This document shows positions 8,482 to 16,741 of a stretch of 64,000 nt of DNA, in pieces. The first letter of the stretch is position 1. Each line of letters begins with the position of its first letter. Position numbers and translations under genes: made by a program. Source of the stretch: M3007 sp031425155. GTDB lineage: Bacteria > Bacteroidota > Bacteroidia > Chitinophagales > Saprospiraceae. The DNA lies in assembly GCA_031425155.1 (NCBI GenBank), contig JANPIV010000072.1, forward strand, positions 4,788 through 68,787, given 5' to 3'. Under the pieces are notes generated by a model that saw nothing but the letters and a program-made list of their open reading frames with translations, was not told the origin of the DNA and searched no databases.

Positions 8482-9516
8482 TTACTTCCCAAACAACAAA
8501 ATCCCTCCTCCCGTCAGCACCATATTCAATATTGCCAGCGGAATAAGGGCCTTCCAGCCTAAGTGCATCAATTGGTCGTAGCGGAAACGTGGCAAAGTCC
8601 AGCGAATCCACATGAAAACAAAGATGAAAAAGATGATCTTGGTAAACAGGACGATTGGCCCCATGAGTCCACCGAGCCAGCCTGGATCTACACCCGGAAA
8701 GTTATATCCACCGAAATAGAGGCAGGAAATGACCGCACAAGAAATGAACATATTGATATACTCCGCAAACAGGAAAAAGCCCAGTTTCATCGAACTGTAT
8801 TCGGTGTGATAACCACCGATTAGTTCCGTTTCGCACTCTGCCATATCGAAGGGGGCGCGGTTGCATTCGGCCAAGGCACAGGTCAGGAACAGCACAAAAC
8901 CAAGTGGCTGATACAGAATATTCCATTGAAAACCAGCCTGTTGGCTCACGATTTCCCGCAGGCTCAACGAACCGCTCAACATGACCACGGCAATCACCGA
9001 CAGTCCCATAGCCAGTTCGTAGGAGATCATTTGTGAACTGGCCCGGATGGCACCGTACAGCGAATATTTGTTATTGGACGACCAACCGCCGAGCATAATA
9101 CCATATACACCGAGCGAGACAAAGCCCATAATGTACAGAATACCAATGCTTACATCGGTCACCTGCAAATCGAGGTTCATACCACCGAGCGTCAGGGTAG
9201 TGCCCCAGGGAATGACCGCGCTGGTCATCAGGGCCACGAAAATGAAAGCACCCGGCGCGAGGATATAAATCCATCGTTCCGACTGGTTGGGGATGAAATC
9301 CTCTTTCGTGAACATTTTGACCCCGTCGGCCAAAGGCTGCAAAAGACCCCAGGGGCCAGCATTGTTCGGCCCAAGCCGGTCCTGCATGAAAGCCGCGACT
9401 TTTCGTTCCCCATAAGTGGAGTAGGCAGCGATACCCAGAGTAATAGCGAACAACACACTGATCAGCCCCAGTTTTTGGAGGATCAGCGTGGAAATGAATA
9501 AGAGCGTAATAGTCAT
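8482..9516 (-). CDS. nuoH: NADH-quinone oxidoreductase subunit H
   Basis: This 344-residue membrane subunit joins the membrane arm to the quinone site. Conserved blocks include ERKVAAFMQDRLGPNNAGP near the N-terminus, GLLQPLADGVKMFTKED, and AECNRAPFDMAECETELIGG, which carries the acidic residues of the quinone channel and E-channel. The ATG at 9516 fits the family. It is preceded by a Uma2-like gene that separates it from nuoG, an uncommon arrangement. Confidence 0.97.
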   Translation of the reverse strand: MTITLLFISTLILQKLGLISVLFAITLGIAAYSTYGERKVAAFMQDRLGPNNAGPWGLLQPLADGVKMFTKEDFIPNQSERWIYILAPGAFIFVALMTSAVIPWGTTLTLGGMNLDLQVTDVSIGILYIMGFVSLGVYGIMLGGWSSNNKYSLYGAIRASSQMISYELAMGLSVIAVVMLSGSLSLREIVSQQAGFQWNILYQPLGFVLFLTCALAECNRAPFDMAECETELIGGYHTEYSSMKLGFFLFAEYINMFISCAVISCLYFGGYNFPGVDPGWLGGLMGPIVLFTKIIFFIFVFMWIRWTLPRFRYDQLMHLGWKALIPLAILNMVLTGGGILLFGK

Positions 9517-9529
9517 AATCTGTTCTTGA

Positions 9530-10177
9530 TCAGGATTTCGGAGGTGTAGCGTCTGGATTAATGCCTTCTGTTTGCAGGTGTTGACCCACGTTAAAACGGA
9601 TACCTTCTATTAAATCAATGTCTTCGTCCCAGTCAATGATTTCCCATCTTTTCCCTGGTTCGGCCACGATCACTTTTTTGCTTTTTGACAAAACCCAAAT
9701 CAGTTTTTGGGTACCAAATTCAAACAACTTATTGGTTTTCAGGCCGATAAACTCCACATCGCTCATACTGCCTTCGTCCCATTCGGCTTGCAAATCTACT
9801 TCAATGACACAATAAGCCGGGACATCCACATATCTAATGGTCACTTTTTCCGGTGTCAATACGCGACGTTCAAAAATAGAAATATCGAGGGATAAGTTGT
9901 TGCGATAACCCAAGTGGTTGCCCGTTTCGCCAGAAAAAATCCTATACTTTTTCAAGTCCAACTGATTAAGAACATGATAAGTAAAGTATTCAATAATAAA
10001 GGCTTGCAGTCCGCTATATCCCATAATATCTTCCAATGTTTTCTTTTTGGACAATACTTGCCGATAACCGCTATAATAGAAATTTCTACCGTCAATAGTT
10101 TCCTTGACGAGATAGTCCGGCACCTTCCGTTTACGAGCGGAGTGCGAAGGCGTTTCTATATTTTGTGTCGTACCCAT
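9530..10177 (-). CDS. Uma2-family PD-(D/E)XK nuclease-fold protein between nuoG and nuoH
   Basis: A 215-residue protein resembling the Uma2 (DUF820) family of putative endonucleases, which are often multicopy in cyanobacteria and Bacteroidota. Visible features are the N-terminal DYLVKETIDGRNFYYSGYR segment, NNLSLDISIFER (Asp98) and YCVIEVDLQ (Glu126, Asp128), followed by the beta-rich FEFGTQKLIWVLSKSKKV. The D...E-x-D pattern is a variant of the usual D...E-x-V/K, so catalysis is uncertain. It reads in the nuo direction and lies 33 bp after nuoG and 13 bp before nuoH. The cellular role of this family is not established. Confidence 0.75.
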   Translation of the reverse strand: MGTTQNIETPSHSARKRKVPDYLVKETIDGRNFYYSGYRQVLSKKKTLEDIMGYSGLQAFIIEYFTYHVLNQLDLKKYRIFSGETGNHLGYRNNLSLDISIFERRVLTPEKVTIRYVDVPAYCVIEVDLQAEWDEGSMSDVEFIGLKTNKLFEFGTQKLIWVLSKSKKVIVAEPGKRWEIIDWDEDIDLIEGIRFNVGQHLQTEGINPDATPPKS

Positions 10178-10210
10178 ATCTGCAAATATCGCGTAAAAAA
10201 GCCAAAAATC

Positions 10211-11143
10211 CTAACGAACAATCAGCGTATCACCCTCATAGTGGTTCTGACTGATCACCGATTGCCGGTCAATATCACGTGGCCCTTCAATCACCCAGTC
10301 ACTGATGTCTTTTTTGACAAAACGGCAGGCATTACAAATGAACTCCTGCACTTCATCGTAACGGTTTTTGCGAGCCGTCACCCGGAATATTTCATTGCCA
10401 TATTCCCAGACCACTGCCTTGCCGCTGCAAGTCGGGCAATCACGGTGCGCGTCCAATGGATTCAGGAACCACACCCGGCTTTTGAAGCGGAACGTCCGGT
10501 CGGTCAGCGCACCCACTGGGCACACATCAATGACGTTACCGGAAAAGTCGTTATCAATGGATTTCTCAATGAACGTACTAATTTCCGAGTGATCGCCACG
10601 ATTCAAAATACCATGCACCCGTTCCGGCGTGATTTGTTGCGCGACATACACACAGCGATAGCACAAAATGCAGCGCGTCATGTGCAGTTTGATGTACGGC
10701 CCAATGTCGATTTTCTCAAACGTGCGACGCTCAAACTCATAGCGAGTCGCAGCGGCTCCGTGCTCAAAAGCCAAATCCTGCAATTTGCACTCGCCGGCCT
10801 GGTCGCAAATCGGGCAATCCAGCGGGTGATTGATGAGCAGAAATTCCACCACGCCTTTGCGGGCGTTGAGCACTTCATCGCTGCTGAGGCTGGCGACTTC
10901 CATGCCGTCCATCACCGTCGTTTGGCACGAAGCCACCAGTTTGGGCATGGGGCGCGGGTCCTTTTCGGAACCTTTGGTCACCTTCACCAGACACGTGCGG
11001 CACTTACCCCCGGAGCCTTGCAGCGAGGAATAGTAACACATAGCGGGCGGCACAATATCCCCACCGATCTGGCGGGCCGCATTCAGAATGGTGGTGCCAT
11101 CGGGCACCTCGGTTTCAAAACCGTCTATTTTTACTTTGGGCAT
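10211..11143 (-). CDS. nuoG: NADH-quinone oxidoreductase subunit G, short form
   Basis: This 310-residue protein carries the N-terminal iron-sulfur part of NuoG only. The [2Fe-2S] ligands lie in MCYYSSLQGSGGKCRTC. An HxxxCxxCxxxxxC motif is seen in HPLDCPICDQAGECKLQD, and a [4Fe-4S] site in TRCILCYRC with the distal Cys of NVIDVCPVGAL. Late CPTC and CNAC pairs follow. The long molybdopterin-fold C-terminal domain of proteobacterial NuoG (about 900 residues) is absent; short NuoG is usual in Bacteroidota as far as I recall. It relays electrons from NuoE/NuoF to NuoI in the peripheral arm. Confidence 0.93.
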   Translation of the reverse strand: MPKVKIDGFETEVPDGTTILNAARQIGGDIVPPAMCYYSSLQGSGGKCRTCLVKVTKGSEKDPRPMPKLVASCQTTVMDGMEVASLSSDEVLNARKGVVEFLLINHPLDCPICDQAGECKLQDLAFEHGAAATRYEFERRTFEKIDIGPYIKLHMTRCILCYRCVYVAQQITPERVHGILNRGDHSEISTFIEKSIDNDFSGNVIDVCPVGALTDRTFRFKSRVWFLNPLDAHRDCPTCSGKAVVWEYGNEIFRVTARKNRYDEVQEFICNACRFVKKDISDWVIEGPRDIDRQSVISQNHYEGDTLIVR

Positions 11144-11264
11144 CGTTGATAACTATTTATTCGCCTGCAATTTTCAAAACTTGTTGATAAAGAGAGGCGT
11201 GTACTCTGAATTCTGCTTTTTGAATTAGATCGGTATTCCCAAGTTTTTTAAGTCTTTTACCGGA

Positions 11265-11870
11265 TCAATTGTCCACTTCAATAATCGTTTTCTCGGCATA
11301 CATTTCTTTTATCCTGTCTTTATGAATCCCGGTTTCAAATTCTTCATTATAGTTCTTCTCTTTATCAATTTTATACAAGCCAGATATTTTGTTGGTACTA
11401 TAAATATTTGGAATTACAAAAACTGTATCTCCTACCACTTTACTGACCTTCATAATTGTGTAGTCCAGATCTTCGGTTTTAATATGGTATTTGTCTCCGG
11501 CTGTTGGCATTTCAATAGACTTACGGTCAGCGTCATCGTCTTTGCTGCCAATAATACTGACAGCAGTAACAATCACTACAACCAAACCTAGTCCTGAAAA
11601 GAACCAGAATGGCTGTTTTGTGCGATTTTTAAGGTCAACTGCCTGCCCTTTCATTTGCGACGGCATGTCTTTCTCTTCCGTCGTATGCTTGCAATTCTCA
11701 CAAACTCCCAAAACTAATTTCCCCGTTGGAAAAAAGGGAATCCAGTACACGTGGAAATATCTGCCGACGACACTCACATAAGTAGTATTACTATTGCCAC
11801 ATTTTGCGCATGAAATGGCAGGCACAAACTCTGTGGCAATTGTTTTTGCCTTTTTGCCAAAAAAAATCAT
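11265..11870 (-). CDS. Zinc-ribbon membrane protein between nuoF and nuoG
   Basis: A 201-residue protein with an N-terminal zinc ribbon (CxxC at 21/24 and CxxC at 57/60), with aromatic residues between them (RYFHVYWIPFFPTGK) typical of membrane-linked zinc-ribbon proteins. One transmembrane helix follows at about residues 88-108. The rest is a soluble C-terminal domain of about 90 residues that may be extracytoplasmic and is not recognised. It is AT-rich compared with the flanking nuo genes. There is no known role in complex I assembly, although a zinc-ribbon chaperone role cannot be excluded. Confidence 0.65.
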   Translation of the reverse strand: MIFFGKKAKTIATEFVPAISCAKCGNSNTTYVSVVGRYFHVYWIPFFPTGKLVLGVCENCKHTTEEKDMPSQMKGQAVDLKNRTKQPFWFFSGLGLVVVIVTAVSIIGSKDDDADRKSIEMPTAGDKYHIKTEDLDYTIMKVSKVVGDTVFVIPNIYSTNKISGLYKIDKEKNYNEEFETGIHKDRIKEMYAEKTIIEVDN

Positions 11871-11958
11871 TGTTTAAAAGAGGTTTGTCGTTTACTAATA
11901 TGTCAATCAGTCTTTATTCCTTAGTAAGTCAAAACTCGGTCTTCCATAATATTGACTA

Positions 11959-13305
11959 TTAAACAGTGACTAATTCCGGCTCCCTTACCAACCCATAATT
12001 CCGCTCCATACAAGCCACTGGCTCATTCACGTGCCATTCAAATTCCTCGCGGAAATGCCGAATCGCTGCTGCCACCGGCCAGGCCGCGGCATCGCCCAAT
12101 GGACAAATGGTATTCCCCTCAATCTTTTTGGCAATATCTACCAGCATATCAATGTCGGAGAGTTTGCCCATGCCGTTTTCCATACGCCACAACACTTTTT
12201 CCATCCAACCCGTACCTTCCCGGCAAGGCGAACATTGGCCACAAGACTCGTGGTGATAGAAACGGGCAAAATTCCAGGTGTTGCGCACGATGCACTGGTC
12301 TTCATCATACACAATGAAGCCGCCTGAACCCAACATGGAACCGGACACGAATCCACCGTCGGCCAGACTTTCATAACTCATCAGGCGCGATTCACCGGCG
12401 AGCGTTTTAGTGACCAGAAAGTGGGGGAGGATCGGCACCGACGAGCCGCCCGGCACACAGGCTTTGAGACGTTTGCCATTTTTGATGCCTCCGCACCAGT
12501 CGTCGGAATAGAGAAATTCCTCCACCGACAGGCCAAGTTCTATTTCATATACGCCGGGCCGCTTAATGTTGCCACCCGCGCTGATGAGTTTGGTGCCCGT
12601 GCTTTTTCCAATGCCGATTTTGGCGTATTCGTCGCCGCCGTCATTGACAATAGGTACCACTGCCGCGATGGTTTCCACATTATTGACCACCGTGGGACAT
12701 TGCCAGAGGCCTTTTACCGCCGGGAATGGCGGCTTGACCCGTGGATTGCCCCTTTTCCCTTCCAGGCTTTCGATCAATGCAGTTTCTTCACCGCAGATGT
12801 AGGCACCTGCGCCGGGAGCGACGTACAAATCCAGATCGTAGCCGGAGCCAAGGATGTTTTTGCCAAGCCAACCCTGTGCATAAGCCTCCGCAATGGCGCG
12901 TTCCAGAATGCGCACTACCCAGGAATACTCGCCGCGAATGTAGATGTAAGACGTATGCGCACCCAAGGCAAAACTGGAAGTAATCATCCCCTCGATCAGT
13001 AAATGGGGGATTTTCTCCATCAAATAGCGATCCTTGAAAGTGCCGGGCTCGCTTTCATCGGCATTGCAAAGCAGGTAACGTGGCACACCTTCGGGTTTGG
13101 CCAAAAACGACCATTTCATACCCGTCGGGAAACCCGCACCACCGCGTCCGCGCAGACCAGATTTTTTCACTTCTTCCACCACCGCTTCGGGCGACATGGT
13201 TTTCAGTGCTTTTTCCACCGAACGGTAGCCACCTTCGCGGCGATACACGTCGTAAGTATGGATGCCCTCCACATGGGCTTTATCAAGCAAAAGTTTGCGA
13301 CTCAT
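11959..13305 (-). CDS. nuoF: NADH-quinone oxidoreductase subunit F (NADH/FMN site)
   Basis: This 448-residue subunit holds the NADH and FMN sites of complex I. RGRGGAGFPTGMKW and GAGAYICGEETALIESLEG are the nucleotide and FMN loops. ESCGQCSPCREGTGW with the later TICPLGD supplies the four Cys ligands of the N3 [4Fe-4S] cluster. Length and start at 13305 match the family. NuoF takes hydride from NADH and passes electrons to NuoE and NuoG. An AT-rich inverted repeat and two DUF2750 genes separate it from nuoE. Confidence 0.97.
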   Translation of the reverse strand: MSRKLLLDKAHVEGIHTYDVYRREGGYRSVEKALKTMSPEAVVEEVKKSGLRGRGGAGFPTGMKWSFLAKPEGVPRYLLCNADESEPGTFKDRYLMEKIPHLLIEGMITSSFALGAHTSYIYIRGEYSWVVRILERAIAEAYAQGWLGKNILGSGYDLDLYVAPGAGAYICGEETALIESLEGKRGNPRVKPPFPAVKGLWQCPTVVNNVETIAAVVPIVNDGGDEYAKIGIGKSTGTKLISAGGNIKRPGVYEIELGLSVEEFLYSDDWCGGIKNGKRLKACVPGGSSVPILPHFLVTKTLAGESRLMSYESLADGGFVSGSMLGSGGFIVYDEDQCIVRNTWNFARFYHHESCGQCSPCREGTGWMEKVLWRMENGMGKLSDIDMLVDIAKKIEGNTICPLGDAAAWPVAAAIRHFREEFEWHVNEPVACMERNYGLVREPELVTV

Positions 13306-13315
13306 AAAACTTTTA

Positions 13316-13392
13316 TAGTTATGAGTTATGAGTTATAAGTCATGAGTTAATATCCACGACGGGCATAACTCATAACTCATCACTCATAACTT
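13316..13392. repeat. AT-rich inverted repeat between nuoF and DUF2750 gene
   Basis: Arms made of ATGAGTTAT/AACTCATAA units (about 13317-13349 and 13363-13392) face each other across a 13-bp spacer that includes ATCCACGACGGG. The right arm runs into the 3' end of the DUF2750 gene (stop at 13384). It is the same family as 5840-5901 and 17345-17437. Confidence 0.8.
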
Positions 13393-13752
13393 CATTAAAT
13401 CCTCTTTCAATTGTAATGGCTCCACAATAGCCCCTTCCAATCTTGGATTGGGTAAAATTCCCACCATCATACCATTTGTTTCCATTTCTTCCAACCATTC
13501 GAGCAGGTCTTCCCACTCTATTTTTTCCACCTGATACTCCTCATATCTGGCCGCTTTGCGAAAGGCTTCGGCGAGCAGTGCATTGGGGAACAGCGGTAGA
13601 ATATCTACATCATTATCATCGCCCAATAGAGCCCAGCCTTCTGCATCCGACAGTCCAAAGGCTTGCTTCGTCTCCGCTACCATCACAAGAAAGTAGGCAT
13701 ACCGTTGCTCGCCCGGCTTTTTGAATAAATTGGTAATTTCGGTTGGTTTCAT
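13384..13752 (-). CDS. DUF2750 domain protein (copy 2)
   Basis: A 122-residue soluble protein of the DUF2750 type. It has an N-terminal RYAYFLVMVAETKQAFGL segment, the EGWALLGDD core, FPNALLAEAF, and a C-terminal WLEEMETNGMMVGILPNP block. It is clearly paralogous to the gene just upstream (13759-14154): both share FPNxxxAExFR, YEEYQVE/FEEFQVE and the final EPxxxKED. The two genes are 6 bp apart and form a tandem pair between nuoE and nuoF. The function of DUF2750 is not known; no catalytic motif is seen. Confidence 0.75.
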   Translation of the reverse strand: MKPTEITNLFKKPGEQRYAYFLVMVAETKQAFGLSDAEGWALLGDDNDVDILPLFPNALLAEAFRKAARYEEYQVEKIEWEDLLEWLEEMETNGMMVGILPNPRLEGAIVEPLQLKEDLMKL

Positions 13753-13758
13753 GATAAG

Positions 13759-14154
13759 TTATTCTACTTCTTTGTCAAATTCTACTTGAAAATCCTCTTT
13801 TATACGCTCCGGTTCGATCACGGTAGATTGGAAATCAGGCGTTGGAAAGACAGCTACTTTCATTTTTTGCTTAGTAAGATCGTCCAACCAGTCCACAAAC
13901 TCGTATAAATCCAGGGTTTCTACCTGAAACTCTTCAAAACCACCTTTTTCGCGGAATATTTCGGCGAACTCGCGATTCGGGAACACCGCCAGTACGTCCG
14001 TGTCATCCTCATCTACTTCCAGCATCAGCCAACCTTCCACATCAGCCAGCCCCCATACTTCCTCTTCTTTGCACACCTGCCTAATAAAATACTTATATCG
14101 GTTTTCCGGTTTCTTAGCCAGCACTTCCGCGATCTCTTTTTGGGTCAAATTCAT
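13759..14154 (-). CDS. DUF2750 domain protein (copy 1)
   Basis: A 131-residue, acidic, soluble protein. It shares with its neighbour the pattern KKPENRYKYFIRQV, then WGLADVEGWLML, DVLAVFPNREFAEIFREK, FEEFQVE and VFPTPDF, and is assigned to DUF2750 by that pattern. It is one of two tandem copies between nuoE and nuoF in the operon direction, and a local duplication is the simplest explanation. Whether it is functionally linked to complex I or merely inserted is unknown. Confidence 0.75.
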   Translation of the reverse strand: MNLTQKEIAEVLAKKPENRYKYFIRQVCKEEEVWGLADVEGWLMLEVDEDDTDVLAVFPNREFAEIFREKGGFEEFQVETLDLYEFVDWLDDLTKQKMKVAVFPTPDFQSTVIEPERIKEDFQVEFDKEVE

Positions 14155-14291
14155 TATAATCTAGTTGAGGAGTTGAGAATGTTGAATGGTTGAGAGGGTT
14201 TTGAGGGTAATTATTTTTAACCACGTTTTTGCATTGGCTAGTTTCTCTAATAGCGTCCGGCCTACGCAGTTAATAACAATATATTCCCCTT

Positions 14292-14837
14292 TTACTTCAC
14301 TTTCCAGGTCCCCTTATCAATCTTTCCCGCCCGACAATCCTCAAGAAACTGATCCATTTTTGCTTCCGTCAGATGCTCGTGGTAATATTCCCCCACTTGC
14401 ATCATGGGCGCATATCCGCAAGCCCCCAAACATTCCACACCCTTGATCGTGAACATCCCATCGGGCGTGGTTTCGCCGGTACGAATGCCGAGTTTATGCT
14501 GGGTATAAGTAATCAGCCGTTCCGCACCTTCAATAGCACATGGTCCGGTGTGGCAGAATTCCAGCACATATTTACCTACGGGTGCGAGGTTGTACATCGA
14601 ATAGAAAGACGCCACTTCATACACCTCAATGGGCGTAAGCGACATCACTTCGGCGACATGATCCATCGCCGCCGTGCTGAGCCAGCCGTGGTTTTCCTCT
14701 TGCGCCAAGTGTAAAGCCCGAATCAACGCGCTTTTGTGGCGACCTTCCGGGTAATTTTGCATAAACCCGCGCACCTCGGCGAGGGCGGCAGGCGAATATT
14801 GAAACGGTGTTCCGTTTTGAGTAGGTGTGGCTTGCAT
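14292..14837 (-). CDS. nuoE: NADH-quinone oxidoreductase subunit E
   Basis: A 181-residue thioredoxin-like [2Fe-2S] subunit. Cluster ligands are the Cys pair in CHTGPCAIEG and the pair in VECLGACGYAP. An N-terminal helical bundle precedes them (FMQNYPEGRHKSALIRALHLAQ). The ATG at 14837 is preferred; an in-frame TTG at 14864 would add nine residues. It partners NuoF, and its cluster N1a lies off the main electron path. It follows nuoD after 66 bp. Confidence 0.95.
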   Translation of the reverse strand: MQATPTQNGTPFQYSPAALAEVRGFMQNYPEGRHKSALIRALHLAQEENHGWLSTAAMDHVAEVMSLTPIEVYEVASFYSMYNLAPVGKYVLEFCHTGPCAIEGAERLITYTQHKLGIRTGETTPDGMFTIKGVECLGACGYAPMMQVGEYYHEHLTEAKMDQFLEDCRAGKIDKGTWKVK

Positions 14838-14903
14838 TATTTGTTCTAAATCAAGTTGCTGCAAATCATTAAATTCTAAATGGTTTGGGATTTACTACTT
14901 AAT

Positions 14904-16109
14904 TTAAGCGTCCAATTCTCCGGCAATCACGTTCATGCTCGACATCGTCAAAATCGCATCCGACAACATCGCGCCCTTGACCATTTCCGGATAAGCCTGA
15001 TAAAAAATGAAACACGGACGGCGGAAATGCAGGCGGTAAGGCTGGCGGCCACCATCGCTGACGAGATAAAAACCCAGTTCCCCGTTGCCACCTTCCACGC
15101 AGTGATATACTTCGCCTTTTGGCACTGGCACCTCGCCCATCACTACTTTAAAGTGATAAATCAAGGCCTCCATTTTGGTGTAAACATCCGGTTTATCGGG
15201 CAAATAATAGTCCGGCACATCGGCATGGTAGGCACCCGCAGGCAAATTGTCCAGGGCCTGATGAATAATACGCAAACTCTGCCGAATCTCCTCCTGACGC
15301 ACTACAAAACGATCGTATGTATCACCATTTTCGCCTACGGGAATATCAAATTCAAAATCCTCGTAACTACTATATGGTGTCATTACGCGCACGTCATAGT
15401 CCACGCCGGCGGCCCGCAAATTCGGGCCGGTGAAACCATAAGCCAAAGCCCGTTCGGCAGTAATCGGGCCGGCCCCAATGCAGCGATCCATGAAAATACG
15501 GTTACGTTCGAGCATACTATTGAACTCCTCGAAACGTGCCGGAAAACCCTTCAAAAAGTCGCGGAGTTTGGTGTAAAAAGCGGGCGTAAAGTCGCGCTCC
15601 ATACCACCGATCCGTCCAATATTGGTCGTCAGACGGGAGCCACAAACCTCCTCAAACATCTCGTAAATCTTCTCCCGTTCCTGGAACATATACGTGAAAC
15701 CAGTCAGTGCTCCGGTGTCCACGCCAATCACCGTATCACACACCAGGTGATCGGCAATCCGCGCTAACTCCATGACAATCACCCGCATATACTGCGCCCG
15801 TTTGGGGATTTCACAGTTGATGAGTTTCTCAACCGTCATGTGCCAACCCATATTATTGATCGGCGACGAGCAGTAGTTCATCCGGTCGGTAAGCGGCGTG
15901 ATCTGGTAAAATGGCCTGTGTTCGGCTATTTTTTCAAACGCCCGGTGGATATAGCCAATCGTCGGCTCGGCGGAATGAATCCGTTCGCCGTCCATTTTCA
16001 GCACATTCTGGAACACGCCGTGCGTAGCCGGGTGCGTTGGGCCGAGATTGAGGGTGGCGAGTTCGCCATCCAGATTATCGAGGGAAGAAAAGTATGACTG
16101 GACTTGCAT
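14904..16109 (-). CDS. nuoD: NADH-quinone oxidoreductase subunit D
   Basis: This 401-residue, 49-kDa-type subunit is related to NiFe-hydrogenase large subunits and lines the quinone-binding cavity. Signature stretches are NLGPTHPATHGV, with the quinone-site His, then HRAFEKIAEHRPFYQITPL and DRMNYCSSPINNMGW. The C-terminus ends VIAGELDA; the family end is usually xxGEVDR, so this is close to standard. It is separate from nuoC, not fused. It acts in the peripheral arm at the membrane interface. Confidence 0.96.
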   Translation of the reverse strand: MQVQSYFSSLDNLDGELATLNLGPTHPATHGVFQNVLKMDGERIHSAEPTIGYIHRAFEKIAEHRPFYQITPLTDRMNYCSSPINNMGWHMTVEKLINCEIPKRAQYMRVIVMELARIADHLVCDTVIGVDTGALTGFTYMFQEREKIYEMFEEVCGSRLTTNIGRIGGMERDFTPAFYTKLRDFLKGFPARFEEFNSMLERNRIFMDRCIGAGPITAERALAYGFTGPNLRAAGVDYDVRVMTPYSSYEDFEFDIPVGENGDTYDRFVVRQEEIRQSLRIIHQALDNLPAGAYHADVPDYYLPDKPDVYTKMEALIYHFKVVMGEVPVPKGEVYHCVEGGNGELGFYLVSDGGRQPYRLHFRRPCFIFYQAYPEMVKGAMLSDAILTMSSMNVIAGELDA

Positions 16110-16174
16110 CTTTAAGTTTGCTTAGTACATGTGCCGAATCTGATCAGCGGTAAAAGTTTGGCCGGTAGCAACAA

Positions 16175-16705
16175 TCAATCAAACTCCCGCCCTTCATGCC
16201 CTTTCCGCCCAAAGAACCGATCATCCTTATCCGTCCGCGTACCATCTTCGAGGCGGTATTCCTTACGCATCGGAAACACATCCAGATCGTCCACATTCAG
16301 GATGCGCCGCAGATCGGGGTGGCCGGTGAATTGAATACCAAAGAAATCGTATTCCTGGCGTTCCATCCAGTTGGCCGCTGGCCACAGCACCGTGGCGGTC
16401 GGGCAATAGGGGTCATCGCTGGGGAAAAAGACCTTGATGCGAAAGCGCAGATTGTGCCGAAAACTGTGCAAGTGGTACACTACCCCCAGTTCCCGACCCG
16501 CATCAGCGGGAAAGTGCATTCCACAGAGTGAAGTCAGGAAATTGACTTCCAATTCCGGGCTTTCCTGCATAAAGCGCAGTACATCAATGATTTGTTCGCG
16601 GGTCGTTTCCAGCGTCAGCATCCCATAGGATTCGCCGTGCGATTGCACAACACCCGGAAATTGACGCTCGATGGCCGCCAGTAAAGTATTGTTGGTGATC
16701 GTCAT
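16175..16705 (-). CDS. nuoC: NADH-quinone oxidoreductase subunit C
   Basis: This 176-residue, 30-kDa-type subunit has the diagnostic C-terminal block ERQEYDFFGIQFTGHPDLRRIL and the preceding FFPSDDPYCPTATVLWPAANW. It is a structural subunit of the peripheral arm that contacts NuoD and NuoB. The start at 16705 is an ATG with a normal N-terminus. The C-terminal RFFGRKGHEGREFD tail is short, so this is the stand-alone form. Confidence 0.96.
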   Translation of the reverse strand: MTITNNTLLAAIERQFPGVVQSHGESYGMLTLETTREQIIDVLRFMQESPELEVNFLTSLCGMHFPADAGRELGVVYHLHSFRHNLRFRIKVFFPSDDPYCPTATVLWPAANWMERQEYDFFGIQFTGHPDLRRILNVDDLDVFPMRKEYRLEDGTRTDKDDRFFGRKGHEGREFD

Positions 16706-16741
16706 GTTGTTATTCGAAAGCAGCGGTGCGCTGGGCGACCG

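Noticed and set aside
10211..11143. Truncated, broken nuoG
   Set aside because: All iron-sulfur motifs are present, and the short form fits Bacteroidota complex I; there is no remnant of the missing domain downstream.
9914..11149. A 411-residue plus-strand open frame opposite nuoG
   Set aside because: It is the antisense shadow of nuoG, with no domain or family-like composition; nuoG has full iron-sulfur motifs on the other strand.
13316..13392. Terminator between nuoF and the DUF2750 genes
   Set aside because: Although it can form a hairpin, it lacks a GC-rich stem with a U-tract, and nuoF follows in the same operon.
14880..15767. A 295-residue plus-strand open frame opposite nuoD
   Set aside because: Antisense shadow of nuoD, rich in His and Arg as expected from the reverse frame.
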